From Acerihabitans arboris (GTDB lineage: Bacteria; Pseudomonadota; Gammaproteobacteria; Enterobacterales; Enterobacteriaceae), in assembly GCF_010131535.1 (NCBI RefSeq), contig NZ_WUBS01000002.1:405684-469683 (forward strand): a stretch of DNA of 64,000 nucleotides, read 5' to 3'. Position numbers and translations under genes: made by a program. Of this stretch, positions 34,614 to 43,985 are shown in pieces. The notes under the pieces were generated by a model. The model did not search any database. It was not told the DNA's origin and worked only from the letters and a program-made list of their open reading frames with translations. Position 1 is the first letter of the stretch, and the number at the start of each line of letters is the position of its first letter.

Positions 34614-35537
34614 TTAACTGGCCAGCAGCAGGGCCTGTTTTTCCTGGGCAGGTCTTGCGGACGTCGCCAGGGAAGTCAGCAGGTTTTTAACCACCATCGC
34701 CGAGGGCGACAAAGGCAAACGTGACGACATGTTCAAGGTCAGCGGCAAAGGCAAGCCAGGGCTGACGATACGTGACATCCAGGCATTCGCCGATCGCACC
34801 ACCGCCGATGCGGTGGATTCCGGCAGTACCGCCGCGCCCATACCGCTGGCAACCGCGGCGGTCAGGGTGGCGATGGAGTCGATTTCACCGATGATCTTCG
34901 CGCTCAGGCGACGCAATGAGAAAGCTTCGTCCACACGTTTGCGGATAGCCGAGAAGTCGCACGGCAGGAACAATTGCCTGCTGGCGACATCATGCAGTTC
35001 GATACTTTTGCCAGGATTATCCTGCGTGCCAACCAGGTACAGGTCTTCCTTAAGCAACGGTAAACTATTAATTCCGGAATAAATGGCTGGATCGTAATGA
35101 ACAGCCAAATCTAAATGGCCGCTGCTGACCTTTTCATTCAGCACCGTGGAACTGTTTTCATGCAGATATACCGTTAATTGCGGGTATTGGTCTCTGACGG
35201 ATTGCAGTAACGGCATGATAAGCGGACAGGATGACGTACCTGGAGCCAGGCCGATGGACACCTGGCCGTTCAGGGTTTGATCAACGTTGCAGACGGCTTT
35301 TTGGGCAAGTTCGCACTGTTGCAAAATAGCACGGGCATGTGAATAGAGAATTTTACCGGCTTCTGTGGGGGTCACCCCACGTTTGGTTCTTATCAGTAAT
35401 TTCTGATCTAATTCACTTTCCAGCGTGGCAACTTGTTGACTTAACGCGGGTTGCGCAATATGCAGGACTTCCGCCGCCTGTGTCAGGCTACCGATATCGA
35501 CGATTTTCACAAAGTATTTTAGTCGTCTTAAGTTCAT
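34614..35537 (-). CDS. nac: Nitrogen assimilation control regulator Nac (LysR family)
   Basis: Nac is the LysR-type regulator that links the NtrC/sigma-54 response to sigma-70 promoters of nitrogen assimilation genes. The N-terminal helix-turn-helix is nearly identical to Klebsiella/E. coli Nac (MNLRRLKYFVKIVDIGSLTQ and AAEVLHIAQPALSQQVATLE). The effector domain contains GLAPGTSSCPLIMPLLQSVR. The ATG at 35537 is chosen because GGAGG lies 6 bases upstream and gives 307 residues, near the usual 305. The frame is open further upstream, but with a signal-like sequence that is not family-like. A sigma-54 promoter match lies 50 bases upstream. Confidence 0.93.
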   Translation of the reverse strand: MNLRRLKYFVKIVDIGSLTQAAEVLHIAQPALSQQVATLESELDQKLLIRTKRGVTPTEAGKILYSHARAILQQCELAQKAVCNVDQTLNGQVSIGLAPGTSSCPLIMPLLQSVRDQYPQLTVYLHENSSTVLNEKVSSGHLDLAVHYDPAIYSGINSLPLLKEDLYLVGTQDNPGKSIELHDVASRQLFLPCDFSAIRKRVDEAFSLRRLSAKIIGEIDSIATLTAAVASGMGAAVLPESTASAVVRSANAWMSRIVSPGLPLPLTLNMSSRLPLSPSAMVVKNLLTSLATSARPAQEKQALLLAS

Positions 35538-35582
35538 TTCTGCCTCCGTCGCAGCTTGGCCATAACTAGCGGAAGTGATTAA

Positions 35583-35598
35583 TGCAAGAAGCAGACCA
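35583..35598 (-). promoter_or_regulatory. Sigma-54 promoter of nac
   Basis: On the minus strand, TGGTCT-GCTTC-TTGCA keeps the invariant GG and GC pairs of the -24/-12 consensus at 12-base distance. It lies about 45 bases before the nac ATG. nac is sigma-54/NtrC dependent in Klebsiella and E. coli. Confidence 0.65.
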
Positions 35599-35739
35599 AA
35601 GCATAAAAACTGACGCGATTTTATGAGCCTTGACAAAGTTTACAGTTAAATAAGAATAAGTTATGGCAAGCTCAGTGATAGTAGCGCGCCATTATCAAAG
35701 CAAAATGACAAGGTTAACCACGGGTCGGATTGCCCGCCA

Positions 35740-35756
35740 TGCACCATAATGACGCA
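35740..35756. promoter_or_regulatory. Candidate NtrC-binding site upstream of nac
   Basis: TGCACC-ATAAT-GACGCA matches the NtrC consensus TGCACC-N5-GGTGCA in 10 of 12 fixed positions. It lies about 140-160 bases upstream of the sigma-54 promoter, a usual enhancer position. Confidence 0.55.
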
Positions 35757-35913
35757 TAAACGGCGCTGGCGTCGCCGTTTGCTTGCCATAAAAGGCATTT
35801 ACGCACAACAAAACCCGCAGGTGACGAAAATCAGGATAAACAACAAGGATGCTAACGAGAGGACCCTGGCCGACGCTGTCGTTAATTAAAGCCTGGCCGG
35901 GATAGAAGAAAGA

Positions 35914-36001
35914 TGGCGGAGGAGTAGAGATTCGAACTCTAGAACGCTTGCGCGTCGCCGGTTTTCAAGACCGGTGCCTTCAACCACTCGGCCACTCCTC
36001 C
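35914..36001 (-). tRNA. serT: tRNA-Ser (anticodon TGA)
   Basis: 88 bases with encoded CCA. The acceptor stem is GGAGGAG/CTCCTCC, the anticodon loop in CCGGTCTTGAAAACCGG gives TGA, and the long variable arm of class II tRNAs (GACGCGCAAGCGTTC) is present. It lies divergent from yccA, as in E. coli. Confidence 0.95.
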
Positions 36002-36239
36002 GCAACGAGGCGAACTATAAACAGAGTCGTTTCTGTTGTAAAGAGCGTTTTGATCCAATCGCTTGAAATTTCACCCGTAGTATCCTCGATGCGTAATTAA
36101 TCATCATATAAGGAGCGCGTTTACGCGTAACAATAGCCTTTGTCAGCGTAAAGAAGGGTAAAACGATTTTGCCTGGTGCCGGCAACCTATTAATCTGATA
36201 ATTGAATATTCGTCAATATCACCATTGAGAGGCTATCCC

Positions 36240-36899
36240 ATGGATCGTTTGGTCGTGACAACCTCGCGTGAGCATTCGCTATTAAGCACCCATAAGGTGC
36301 TGCGTAATACTTATTTCCTGCTGTCGTTGACGTTGGGCTTTTCGGCATTGACGGCTACCGCCAGTACCTTGCTGCAATTACCCGCGCCCGGCCTTATCCT
36401 GATGATGGTCGGGTTTTACGGACTGATGTTCCTGACCTACCGGCTGGCCAACAGCCCGGCGGGAATAATTGCCGCCTTCGCGTTTACCGGCTTCCTGGGT
36501 TATGCGCTGGGTCCATTGCTGAGCATGCTCCTGGCCTCCGGCGCCGGTGAAGTGATTATGGTGGCCCTGGGCGGTACCGCGCTGGTGTTTTTCGCCTGCT
36601 CCGCGTATGTACTGACCACCCGCAAGGATATGTCGTTCCTGTCAGGTATGATGATGGCGGGATTCGTGGTGCTGCTGGTGGCGGTCATCGCCAACCTGTT
36701 CCTGCATATCCCGGCGCTGTCGCTGGCGATAAGCGTGCTGTTTATCCTCTTCTCGTCCGGCGCTATCTTATGGGAAACCAGCAACATCATCCACGGCGGC
36801 GAAACCAACTATATTCGCGCCACCGTAGGCCTCTATGTCTCGCTCTATAATATTTTCGTCAGCTTGCTGAGCATCCTTGGTTTTATGCGCAGCAATTGA
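36240..36899 (+). CDS. yccA: FtsH modulator YccA (BAX inhibitor-1 family)
   Basis: YccA is an inner membrane protein that is a substrate and modulator of the FtsH protease, and it can protect a jammed SecY channel. The 219 residues form seven transmembrane segments of the BI-1/TMBIM family and match E. coli YccA closely ([20 protein letters not shown] and [20 protein letters not shown]). The ATG at 36240 gives the E. coli-like start MDRLVV, with GAGAGG upstream. A terminator follows. It is adjacent to serT in the conserved order. Confidence 0.94.
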   Translation: MDRLVVTTSREHSLLSTHKVLRNTYFLLSLTLGFSALTATASTLLQLPAPGLILMMVGFYGLMFLTYRLANSPAGIIAAFAFTGFLGYALGPLLSMLLASGAGEVIMVALGGTALVFFACSAYVLTTRKDMSFLSGMMMAGFVVLLVAVIANLFLHIPALSLAISVLFILFSSGAILWETSNIIHGGETNYIRATVGLYVSLYNIFVSLLSILGFMRSN

Positions 36900-36926
36900 C
36901 AGCAGGACCCGCATTTGCTCATTTTC

Positions 36927-36953
36927 ACCCCGCTTTGGCGGGGTTTTATTTTT
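36927..36953 (+). terminator. Rho-independent terminator of yccA
   Basis: ACCCCGC-TTTG-GCGGGGT is followed by TTTATTTTTT. Confidence 0.85.
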
Positions 36954-37014
36954 TCCATCGGCTGAAATTTGTTAATATAGGTCCGTGGCAGTTAAAGAAT
37001 ACCTGGGAAATGTA

Positions 37015-37341
37015 ATGCAATTTAATGGCGTTGAAATAGCAACCGATGAGCAGGGTTATTTGAAAAACAGCGCGGATTGGCATGAGGCGCTGGCGGCGGC
37101 AATAGCCTTGCGGGAGCACATCGATATGACGGAAGCCCATTGGCAGGTCATCCATTTCGTGCGCGATTTTTATCTGCAGTACAATACCTCGCCCGCCATC
37201 CGGATGCTGGTCAAGGCCATGGGGCAAAAATACGGCGAAGAAAAAGGCAACAGCCGTTACCTGTATCGTTTATTTCCACAGGGACCGGCCAAGCAGGCAA
37301 CCAAAATCGCCGGGTTGCCCAAACCGGTCAACTGTATCTGA
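37015..37341 (+). CDS. tusE: Sulfur transfer protein TusE
   Basis: TusE takes sulfur from the TusBCD complex and passes it to MnmA for 2-thiouridine formation at tRNA wobble position 34. The 108-residue DsrC-like protein has the conserved end [14 protein letters not shown] and [17 protein letters not shown], with the sulfur-carrying Cys as the second-to-last residue. The ATG at 37015 gives [16 protein letters not shown], matching E. coli; an earlier in-frame start exists at 36985 (GTG). It is convergent with yccX. Confidence 0.94.
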   Translation: MQFNGVEIATDEQGYLKNSADWHEALAAAIALREHIDMTEAHWQVIHFVRDFYLQYNTSPAIRMLVKAMGQKYGEEKGNSRYLYRLFPQGPAKQATKIAGLPKPVNCI

Positions 37342-37342
37342 T

Positions 37343-37624
37343 TCAGTGACGGATTTGGAAACCGTCAAAATCAGCGACGCTTTTCGGCTCGGTCAGGATA
37401 CGCTCGATATGCGCGCCGCGCGGGCCGCCCTGTTTTAGCCAGGCAAGCAGCTTATCCACCTGCGCCTGGTCGCCGCAGGCCACCACTTCCACGCCGCCGT
37501 CATCCTGGTTGCGCGTATAACCCGAGAGCTCCAATTGTTTTGCCTGATGCTGGGTTGAATAGCGAAACCCTACGCCCTGCACCACGCCATAGACATACAC
37601 GGCGGTACATACCTTGCCCATCAT
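37343..37624 (-). CDS. yccX: Acylphosphatase
   Basis: YccX hydrolyses the carboxyl-phosphate bond of acyl phosphates. The 93-residue product has the acylphosphatase signature [16 protein letters not shown] (catalytic Arg in GFRY) and [17 protein letters not shown] (catalytic Asn in TRN). Its C-terminal end abuts the tusE stop codon, with 1 base between, on opposite strands, so the two genes are tightly convergent. Confidence 0.93.
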   Translation of the reverse strand: MMGKVCTAVYVYGVVQGVGFRYSTQHQAKQLELSGYTRNQDDGGVEVVACGDQAQVDKLLAWLKQGGPRGAHIERILTEPKSVADFDGFQIRH

Positions 37625-37710
37625 TTCCCCCTTGCGTCTGCTAATGTTTGCAATTGGCGGAGCTTCTTCGCAAAATGGCGCTCCTTTTCTCAGGTTTAGT
37701 ATACCTCATG

Positions 37711-38901
37711 ATGACAAAACGTCTTTTTCTGGCCAAGGGCCGCGAAAAATCGCTCCTTCGCCGCCATCCCTGGATTTTTTCCGGCGCCGTCCAACGCCTT
37801 GAAGGCAAACCCCAGTCGGGCGAAACCATAGAAATCTGCGATGATAAAGGCAGCTGGCTGGCCCGCGCGGCCTATTCGCCATCGTCGCAAATCCGCGCCC
37901 GCGTGTGGACTTTCCTGGCCGATGAAGAAATTGATGTTGATTTTTTTGTCCGGCGCCTGAACGTCGCCCAGGGATTTCGCGACCTGTTGGCCGCCAGGGA
38001 CGGGCTGGATGCCTATCGGCTGATTGCCGGCGAATCCGACGGGTTGCCGGGCATTACCATCGATCGTTACGGCCGTTTTTTTGTCCTGCAGTTACTGTCG
38101 GCGGGTGCGGAATATCACCGGCCCACGCTGACGCTGGCGCTGCAGCGCTGTTATCCCGACTGCGCAATCTACGATCGTTCGGACGTTTCGGTGCGTAAAA
38201 AGGAAGGTCTGGAACTGGCCAGCGGCGTGATTGTCGGCGAGACGCCTCCGGAACTGCTCGCCATTCGCGAGCATGATATGGCTATCCTGGTGGATATTAC
38301 CCAGGGGCATAAAACCGGTTTTTATCTCGATCAGCGCGATAGCCGCCTGGCCGCGCGTAAATATGCCGCGGGCCGGCGGGTGCTGAACTGTTTTTCCTAT
38401 ACCGGGGCGTTTTCGGTGTCGGTATTGCTGGGCGGCTGCCAACGGGTGACCAGCGTCGATACGTCGCAGCACGTACTGGACATCGCCAGGAAAAATATCG
38501 AACTAAACCAGCTTGATGTGTCGAAGGCCGAATTCGTGCGCGATGATGTGTTCCAGTTGCTGCGTAAATATCGCGAGGAAGGCCGGCAATTCGATATGAT
38601 CATCATGGATCCGCCCAAATTCGTCGAAAACAAAAACCAGCTGGCCAGCGCCTGCCGCGGTTATAAAGATATTAATATGCTGGCGATGCAGTTGCTGGCG
38701 CCGGAAGGCATTTTGTTAACCTTCTCCTGCTCCGGCCTGATGACCACCGATTTATTCCAGAAAATTATCGCCGACGCCGCGCTGGACGCCCACCGGGATG
38801 CGCAGTTTATCGAACAGTTTCGCCAGGCGGCCGATCATCCGGTCATGGCGCCCTATCCGGAAGGACTCTATTTGAAAGGCTTCGCCTGCCGGGTAATTTG
38901 A
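37711..38901 (+). CDS. rlmI: 23S rRNA m5C1962 methyltransferase
   Basis: RlmI (YccW) methylates C1962 of 23S rRNA. The N-terminal PUA domain ([20 protein letters not shown]) is followed by an EEHEE domain and a Rossmann SAM-binding domain with [17 protein letters not shown]. The catalytic motifs are [12 protein letters not shown] and [10 protein letters not shown], the second holding the Cys. The ATG at 37711 gives 397 residues, near the E. coli length of 396. An ATG three bases earlier and a longer frame from 37648 exist, but do not look family-like. Confidence 0.94.
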   Translation: MTKRLFLAKGREKSLLRRHPWIFSGAVQRLEGKPQSGETIEICDDKGSWLARAAYSPSSQIRARVWTFLADEEIDVDFFVRRLNVAQGFRDLLAARDGLDAYRLIAGESDGLPGITIDRYGRFFVLQLLSAGAEYHRPTLTLALQRCYPDCAIYDRSDVSVRKKEGLELASGVIVGETPPELLAIREHDMAILVDITQGHKTGFYLDQRDSRLAARKYAAGRRVLNCFSYTGAFSVSVLLGGCQRVTSVDTSQHVLDIARKNIELNQLDVSKAEFVRDDVFQLLRKYREEGRQFDMIIMDPPKFVENKNQLASACRGYKDINMLAMQLLAPEGILLTFSCSGLMTTDLFQKIIADAALDAHRDAQFIEQFRQAADHPVMAPYPEGLYLKGFACRVI

Positions 38902-39061
38902 TTGGGCTGAAGAGCCCCCCTTGATATTGCCCACTTATCCCCCATATTTAAGGTAAGGCGGTACTCGGCGTTTTCCATGACGCTATACCGGGCGCAATTT
39001 GCGGCACTGTTGAGACAAGATTCGATAGGCCGCGCAGGGTACTACATCGCGGGGGTTTGAT

Positions 39062-39379
39062 ATGATAGCCAGCAAATTTGGAATCGGACAACAGGTTCGC
39101 CATAAATTATTGGGGTATTTGGGAGTGGTTATCGATGTCGATCCTGAATATTCTTTGGAAAAACCTTCTCTGGATGAGATTGCGGCTGATGACAAACTTC
39201 GTTCAGCGCCCTGGTATCACGTGGTAATGGAAGACGAGGAAGGTAAACCGGTCCATACTTACCTGGCTGAAATCCAGTTGGGCTATGAGGCGACGCCGGT
39301 TCATCCTGAGCAGCCGACCCTGGACGATCTGGCGGAGTCTATCCGGCAGCAGCTCCAGGCGCCGCGGCTGAGAAACTAA
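39062..39379 (+). CDS. hspQ: Heat shock protein HspQ
   Basis: HspQ (YccV) is a small heat shock-induced protein that binds hemimethylated DNA and enhances Lon proteolysis as a specificity factor. The 105-residue product is close to the E. coli orthologue: [21 protein letters not shown], and [21 protein letters not shown] in the second half. It lies between rlmI and yccU as in E. coli. A GC-rich inverted repeat at 39390-39409 follows (no T-tract), which may act as an end signal. Confidence 0.93.
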   Translation: MIASKFGIGQQVRHKLLGYLGVVIDVDPEYSLEKPSLDEIAADDKLRSAPWYHVVMEDEEGKPVHTYLAEIQLGYEATPVHPEQPTLDDLAESIRQQLQAPRLRN

Positions 39380-39424
39380 CCGCAGGCACCGGGCGGGCTT
39401 CCCCGCCCGCCGACATGCCGTCGC

Positions 39425-39838
39425 TTATTTAGCCAACCCCAGGCGCGGAATCTCAATTTTCGGACACCGATCCATCACCACCTGCATACCGACATTCTTC
39501 GCCAGCACCGCCGCCTGTTCGTTAATCACCCCCAGTTGCATCCACAGTACGGCGGCGTCAATCGCAATGGCTTGCTGCGCCAGGTCGTATACCGCCTCCG
39601 AACGCCGGAACACATCCACCATATCAACCTTGACCGGGATCTCGGTCAGGCTGCCATACGTTTTCTGGCCGAGGATCTCCTTGCCGGCCAACGCTGGATT
39701 AACCGGGAACACCTGATACCCCTGCTGAAGTAAATACGCCATGACGCCGTGGCTGGCGCGGGAAGGATTATCACTGGCGCCTACCAATGCAATAGTTTTC
39801 ACGGAAGTCAGGATATCGGCGATATCGGTATCGGTCAT
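39425..39838 (-). CDS. yccU: CoA-binding domain protein YccU
   Basis: A 137-residue protein with a CoA-binding Rossmann fold, related to the N-terminal part of succinyl-CoA synthetase alpha subunits. The dinucleotide-binding opening (TIALVGASDNPSRASHGVM) is followed by VFPVNPALAGKEILGQKTY and a conserved VDMVDVFRRSE. The function is not known. It is convergent with hspQ, with 45 bases between them, as in E. coli. Confidence 0.92.
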   Translation of the reverse strand: MTDTDIADILTSVKTIALVGASDNPSRASHGVMAYLLQQGYQVFPVNPALAGKEILGQKTYGSLTEIPVKVDMVDVFRRSEAVYDLAQQAIAIDAAVLWMQLGVINEQAAVLAKNVGMQVVMDRCPKIEIPRLGLAK

Positions 39839-40033
39839 GGCGCTACTCCGGTTTGGATAATTGAATTAAGTGTATACCAAGGCGCAAAAAATCTGACAAA
39901 ACGAACCGGCATAATGATTTCAAAATAAAAATAATTGTGACTAAATAATACAAAAACACTATTATAAGCTAATTATTTACCTTTATTAGAAATCTGCTTT
40001 TATTAGAAACCTACTTTGTTCCGAGGAGAAATA

Positions 40034-40687
40034 ATGCGTTTCATGCCCGCCGTCGTTATCGGGATTGGCCTGCTTGCCGGCATTCCCGCCCTGGCGACCA
40101 CGCTGCGTTTGCCCGAGGAGATGGAATTGTTGATCGTCGACGGTAAACCGCTCGGCAGCACCCTGTTACGGGGCGCGGACAGCCTGGAGCTGGAGCAGGG
40201 CCGTCATCAACTGGTCTTTATTATCACCAAGGTGCTGCCTGACGCCACGGGAAGCCCGCGAAAGTACACCTCTCCCTATATTATCACCCAGTTTACTACC
40301 CAGTATGCGCGGCAATTAATCTTCCAGCTGCCGACGTTAGCCACGTCCGCCGATCGCGATCGTTTTAGCCACCAGCCGGTGATTCGCCTGCAGGATCAAC
40401 GCGGCGTCGCCGTTGACGCGACCTTCAGCCGGTTAAATACCGATGGACAGGCGCTGATGGACGCGCTGCATCGTTACAATCTGAGCCTGGGGCTGGCGCA
40501 GGCAATACCGCCACCGACCGCCGGCGCCGGCAACGGGTCCGCCGCCGGCAGTACACCGATAACTGTCCCACCCGCGGCCGGCGCCGGCATGGGCCAAAAC
40601 GAACGGATGCTGCGATTTTGGTTTTTACAGGCAGATGAGCCCACCCGCGAGCATTTCCTCCAGTGGGCGCGGCGGCAAACGCACTAA
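40034..40687 (+). CDS. csgI: Curli assembly inhibitor-like periplasmic protein YccT
   Basis: A secreted 217-residue DUF2057-family protein. The signal peptide is MRFMPAVVIGIGLLAGIPALA, followed by TTLRLPEEMELLIVDGKPLG, the family opening. E. coli YccT (CsgI) slows curli assembly in the periplasm. No csg genes lie in the window, so that role here is an inference. A GAGGAG precedes the ATG at 40034; the frame extends to a TTG at 40016. A Gly/Ala/Pro-rich insert (residues about 158-185, GAGNGSAAGSTPITVPPAAG) makes it longer at this place than I would expect. Confidence 0.9.
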   Translation: MRFMPAVVIGIGLLAGIPALATTLRLPEEMELLIVDGKPLGSTLLRGADSLELEQGRHQLVFIITKVLPDATGSPRKYTSPYIITQFTTQYARQLIFQLPTLATSADRDRFSHQPVIRLQDQRGVAVDATFSRLNTDGQALMDALHRYNLSLGLAQAIPPPTAGAGNGSAAGSTPITVPPAAGAGMGQNERMLRFWFLQADEPTREHFLQWARRQTH

Positions 40688-40783
40688 GGCGGGTTTATTT
40701 TACCGTCATGCGGGTTTAGCCCTTTGCAGTGAAACGGAGTTTCAGTAGTCTATGGACAGACTATTTTATTGAAGGAAAAGGAT

Positions 40784-41242
40784 ATGGAGTCAATTACCCG
40801 CACCATCGCCCTGCGTAAACATATTGCGTTGGTGGCGCACGATCACTGTAAGCAATCCTTGCTGAATTGGGTTGAAATCAATAAGGACCTGCTGTCGGAA
40901 CATATTTTGTATGCCACCGGGACCACGGGTAACCTGGTACAGCGCAACACCGGCCTGCCGGTGCACAGTATGCTCAGCGGCCCTATGGGTGGCGATCAGC
41001 AGGTCGGCGCGCTGATTTCGGAAGGCAAGATCGATGTGCTGATTTTTTTCTGGGACCCGCTGAACGCCGTGCCGCACGACCCGGACGTCAAGGCATTACT
41101 GCGCCTGGCCACGGTATGGAATATCCCGGTGGCCACCAATCGCTCCACCGCCGATCTGTTGATCAGCTCCGCGTTGTTCAGTGGGGAAATTACCATCGAG
41201 ATCCCGGATTACCAGCGTTACCTGACCGATCGCCTGAAATAA
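40784..41242 (+). CDS. mgsA: Methylglyoxal synthase
   Basis: MgsA converts dihydroxyacetone phosphate to methylglyoxal plus phosphate, a bypass of lower glycolysis under sugar-phosphate stress. The 152-residue product has the family core [49 protein letters not shown] and [20 protein letters not shown], with the catalytic Asp residues in GGDQQ and WDPLN. The ATG at 40784 follows AAGGAAAAGG. It stands between csgI and helD as in E. coli. Confidence 0.95.
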   Translation: MESITRTIALRKHIALVAHDHCKQSLLNWVEINKDLLSEHILYATGTTGNLVQRNTGLPVHSMLSGPMGGDQQVGALISEGKIDVLIFFWDPLNAVPHDPDVKALLRLATVWNIPVATNRSTADLLISSALFSGEITIEIPDYQRYLTDRLK

Positions 41243-41307
41243 CCGTTTGGGCGGGGCTATTCCCCGCCCCAGACCGCCCCGCACCCAGTCCTTCGCCACC
41301 CGCGCGC

Positions 41308-43362
41308 CTAGGGTTTTTTGGCCGTCGGCACACCCAGGCGCGCCAGGATATCGATAAACACCGAGGGTTGTTCTTCATCAGCCAGCAGCCACACCTGCTG
41401 TTTTGCCCGGGTTAACGCGACGTATAACAAGCGCCGCTCCTCGGCGTCGGGAAAATCCTCCGGCAGGGGCAGCAGCGCCTGCTCAACGATCGATTCCCGC
41501 TCCGGCGCGGGGAAACCATCCTTGCCCTGCGCCAGTCCCACGATAATGACATATTCCGCCTGCTGCCCTTTGCTGCCGTGCATGGTCATGAAATCGAGAT
41601 TAAGGGTCGGCCAGCGGGTGGCCGCCTTATCCAGCTGTGGCGGACGCAGATAGTGGTAGCGGGCCAGCACCAGAATCCGTTCATCAGGGCGCGCATAACC
41701 GCTGAGCTTATCCAGCAGCGCGTCCAATGCGCCGGCAGGCAGGATCATTACCGATTTTTTGGTACCTTTGGTCAGGCTGTTAAGCGGCTTTTTCAGCTGA
41801 TGGGGATTTTGCAGCACAAACGCGCTGGCGATTTCGCCGATGCGTTGATTGAAACGGTAAGTGGTGTCCAGCGCACACTGCGCACCCTCGCCGAACCGCT
41901 CGCTAAAGGACGTGGTCAGGGAAAGCTCGGCGCCGCTGAAACGATAAATGGCCTGCCAGTCGTCACCGACGGCAAACAGGGACGTCCTGCGGTTTTGCTG
42001 GTAAAGCGCGTCCAGCAGCCGCGCGCGCTGGGGCGAGATGTCCTGGTATTCATCCACCAGGATATGCTTCCACGGACTGATAAAACGGCCTTTTTGCAGG
42101 ATATCCACCGCCTGGTGGATCAGCCCGGAAAAATCGACCGCGCCTTCTTCCTTCAGCGCCTGCTTCCAGGCCTTTAACAGCGGCGCCAGCAGCCGGATGC
42201 GTTTGGTGAACAGATCGCGGATGTCCTCCGGCGCCTGTTCAATCATCTGCGCCTGACTGCCACCATCCATCCTCATCAATCCGATCCAGCGTTCAATCCG
42301 CACCGCCAGGCGTTGAGCCAGGCGCTCGTCATGCCAATAGTCGCCTTCGGGAACGTCCCACTCCAGCTCATCGGTAATCCATTGACGCCACCCTTTGGCC
42401 TGCGTTTTTTTCTGCGCGCACTGTTCGCGCCAGTGGCCGATCAATAATTTGCGCCGCTTCAGGCTATCGGTTTCCAGCGCGCTGATCACCGGCGCTTTTT
42501 TGCTGCCCTGGCGAATGATGAACAACGCCAGGGCATGGAATGTCCAGGCCTTGACCCCGTCGACCTGCAGCCGGGCCCGGATGCGCTCGTCCATCTCCTG
42601 CGCCGCCTGCCGGCCGAACGCCAGCATTAGGATCTGCTCCGGCAATGCCTCCTTGCGCCGCAATAACCAACCGGCGCGCGCCACCAGCACCGAGGTTTTG
42701 CCGCTGCCCGCACCGGCCAGTACCAATAACGCGTTTTCGCCGTTGATAACGGCGCGGGTTTGGGAGAGGTTAAGCGGCGAGCTTTCCACGGTATCGAAAT
42801 AATCCTGATGCGCAATCAGCATCTTGTCGGTCCATTGCTGGTTGCGCTCCAGCACCATGGCCGGCCCCTGCTCCAGCCACCGCAGGCAGCGATGGTAATT
42901 GTCACGGCAAGGTTCAAACTCATCCAGCCGCGTCACCGGCAGCGGCAACGCGGCAAAAGCCTCGCGGATGCTGTTTTGCAATGCCGCCAGTTGATTAAGC
43001 GCAAACCAACCGTCCCGCGAGGTCATTTGCTCAATGGCGGTAATCTGCTGCCGCAGGACCGTGGCGCAGATCTGGCTCATCTCGCTGCTCCATTCCTGCC
43101 AGGCCTTGTGCAAGAAATGGTGGAAACGCTGCGTTTCCTGCCATTCGGTGCCGTGCAGGCGCACCACCTTCTCTTCCGGCAGCACAAACTCCAGTTCGCC
43201 CCAGACGATGCCCCGCTTGCAATGGATAGCGACAATTTGATTGAACGGAATCAGGTATTGGTGTTTGTCGCCGCTGACCTCGACGCCGGCATGCAGCAGT
43301 CGTACCCGGTTATAAGGATGCTGCGCAAGGTGCTTGCCGAACGAGGTCGATTTCAGTTCCAT
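41308..43362 (-). CDS. helD: DNA helicase IV
   Basis: HelD is a 3'-to-5' SF1 helicase of the UvrD/Rep type, with a role in RecF-pathway recombination. The 684 residues equal the E. coli length. Helicase motifs are present in order: Walker A LVLAGAGSGKTSVLVARAG (near residue 215), motif II LVDEYQDISPQRARLL, motif III VGDDWQAIYRFSGAE, motif V TMHGSKGQQAEYVI, and motif VI LLYVALTRAKQQVW. It is divergent from yccF and convergent with mgsA. Confidence 0.95.
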   Translation of the reverse strand: MELKSTSFGKHLAQHPYNRVRLLHAGVEVSGDKHQYLIPFNQIVAIHCKRGIVWGELEFVLPEEKVVRLHGTEWQETQRFHHFLHKAWQEWSSEMSQICATVLRQQITAIEQMTSRDGWFALNQLAALQNSIREAFAALPLPVTRLDEFEPCRDNYHRCLRWLEQGPAMVLERNQQWTDKMLIAHQDYFDTVESSPLNLSQTRAVINGENALLVLAGAGSGKTSVLVARAGWLLRRKEALPEQILMLAFGRQAAQEMDERIRARLQVDGVKAWTFHALALFIIRQGSKKAPVISALETDSLKRRKLLIGHWREQCAQKKTQAKGWRQWITDELEWDVPEGDYWHDERLAQRLAVRIERWIGLMRMDGGSQAQMIEQAPEDIRDLFTKRIRLLAPLLKAWKQALKEEGAVDFSGLIHQAVDILQKGRFISPWKHILVDEYQDISPQRARLLDALYQQNRRTSLFAVGDDWQAIYRFSGAELSLTTSFSERFGEGAQCALDTTYRFNQRIGEIASAFVLQNPHQLKKPLNSLTKGTKKSVMILPAGALDALLDKLSGYARPDERILVLARYHYLRPPQLDKAATRWPTLNLDFMTMHGSKGQQAEYVIIVGLAQGKDGFPAPERESIVEQALLPLPEDFPDAEERRLLYVALTRAKQQVWLLADEEQPSVFIDILARLGVPTAKKP

Positions 43363-43517
43363 AAGATATGCCGGGTTCCGTATGGTTTATGCGTCGGGAC
43401 GTAGTGTACCCATTTTAACTTGTTCTGCTCCACCCTGGAAATCAGGGTAGAATAACCGTTATCCTTTAGGGATAAATGGTTTTAATGATAGAACTGTGAA
43501 TTGGCACTTAGGGAACT

Positions 43518-43964
43518 ATGCGTACTTTACTTAATATTCTGAACTTTATTTTGGGTGGTTTTTTTACCACGCTGGCGTGGCTTTTGGCCACCGTGCTCAG
43601 CGTTGTCCTGATATTCAGCTTGCCTTTTACCCGCTCCTGCTGGGAGATCACCAAACTTTCCCTGCTGCCCTTCGGCAATACCGCCGTGCATGTGGATGAA
43701 CTGTACCCGGAAAACCGCAGCGCGGTGCTGTCGTCGGGCGGCACGCTGCTTAACGTGGTGTGGTTTGTCCTGTTCGGCTGGTGGCTTTGCCTGTCGCATA
43801 TCGTCACCGGCGTAGCGCAGTGCCTGACCATTATCGGCATTCCCCCGGGTATTGCCAACTTTAAACTGGCCGTCATCGCCTTGTGGCCGGTCGGACGCCG
43901 TGTGGTTCCCGTGGAGCTGGCGGAACAGCTGCGCGCGCACCCGGACCGCCGTTTTTACCGTTGA
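43518..43964 (+). CDS. yccF: Inner membrane protein YccF (YccF domain)
   Basis: A 148-residue membrane protein with two copies of the YccF domain, each a pair of transmembrane helices with a conserved LPFT/IPPGIAN-like turn (SLPFTRSCWEITKLSLLPFG and CLTIIGIPPGIANFKLAVIALWP). The function is unknown. It is 21 bases upstream of yccS and probably in one operon with it, as in E. coli. Confidence 0.92.
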   Translation: MRTLLNILNFILGGFFTTLAWLLATVLSVVLIFSLPFTRSCWEITKLSLLPFGNTAVHVDELYPENRSAVLSSGGTLLNVVWFVLFGWWLCLSHIVTGVAQCLTIIGIPPGIANFKLAVIALWPVGRRVVPVELAEQLRAHPDRRFYR

Positions 43965-43985
43965 AGCCATCATAAGGACATCAGT

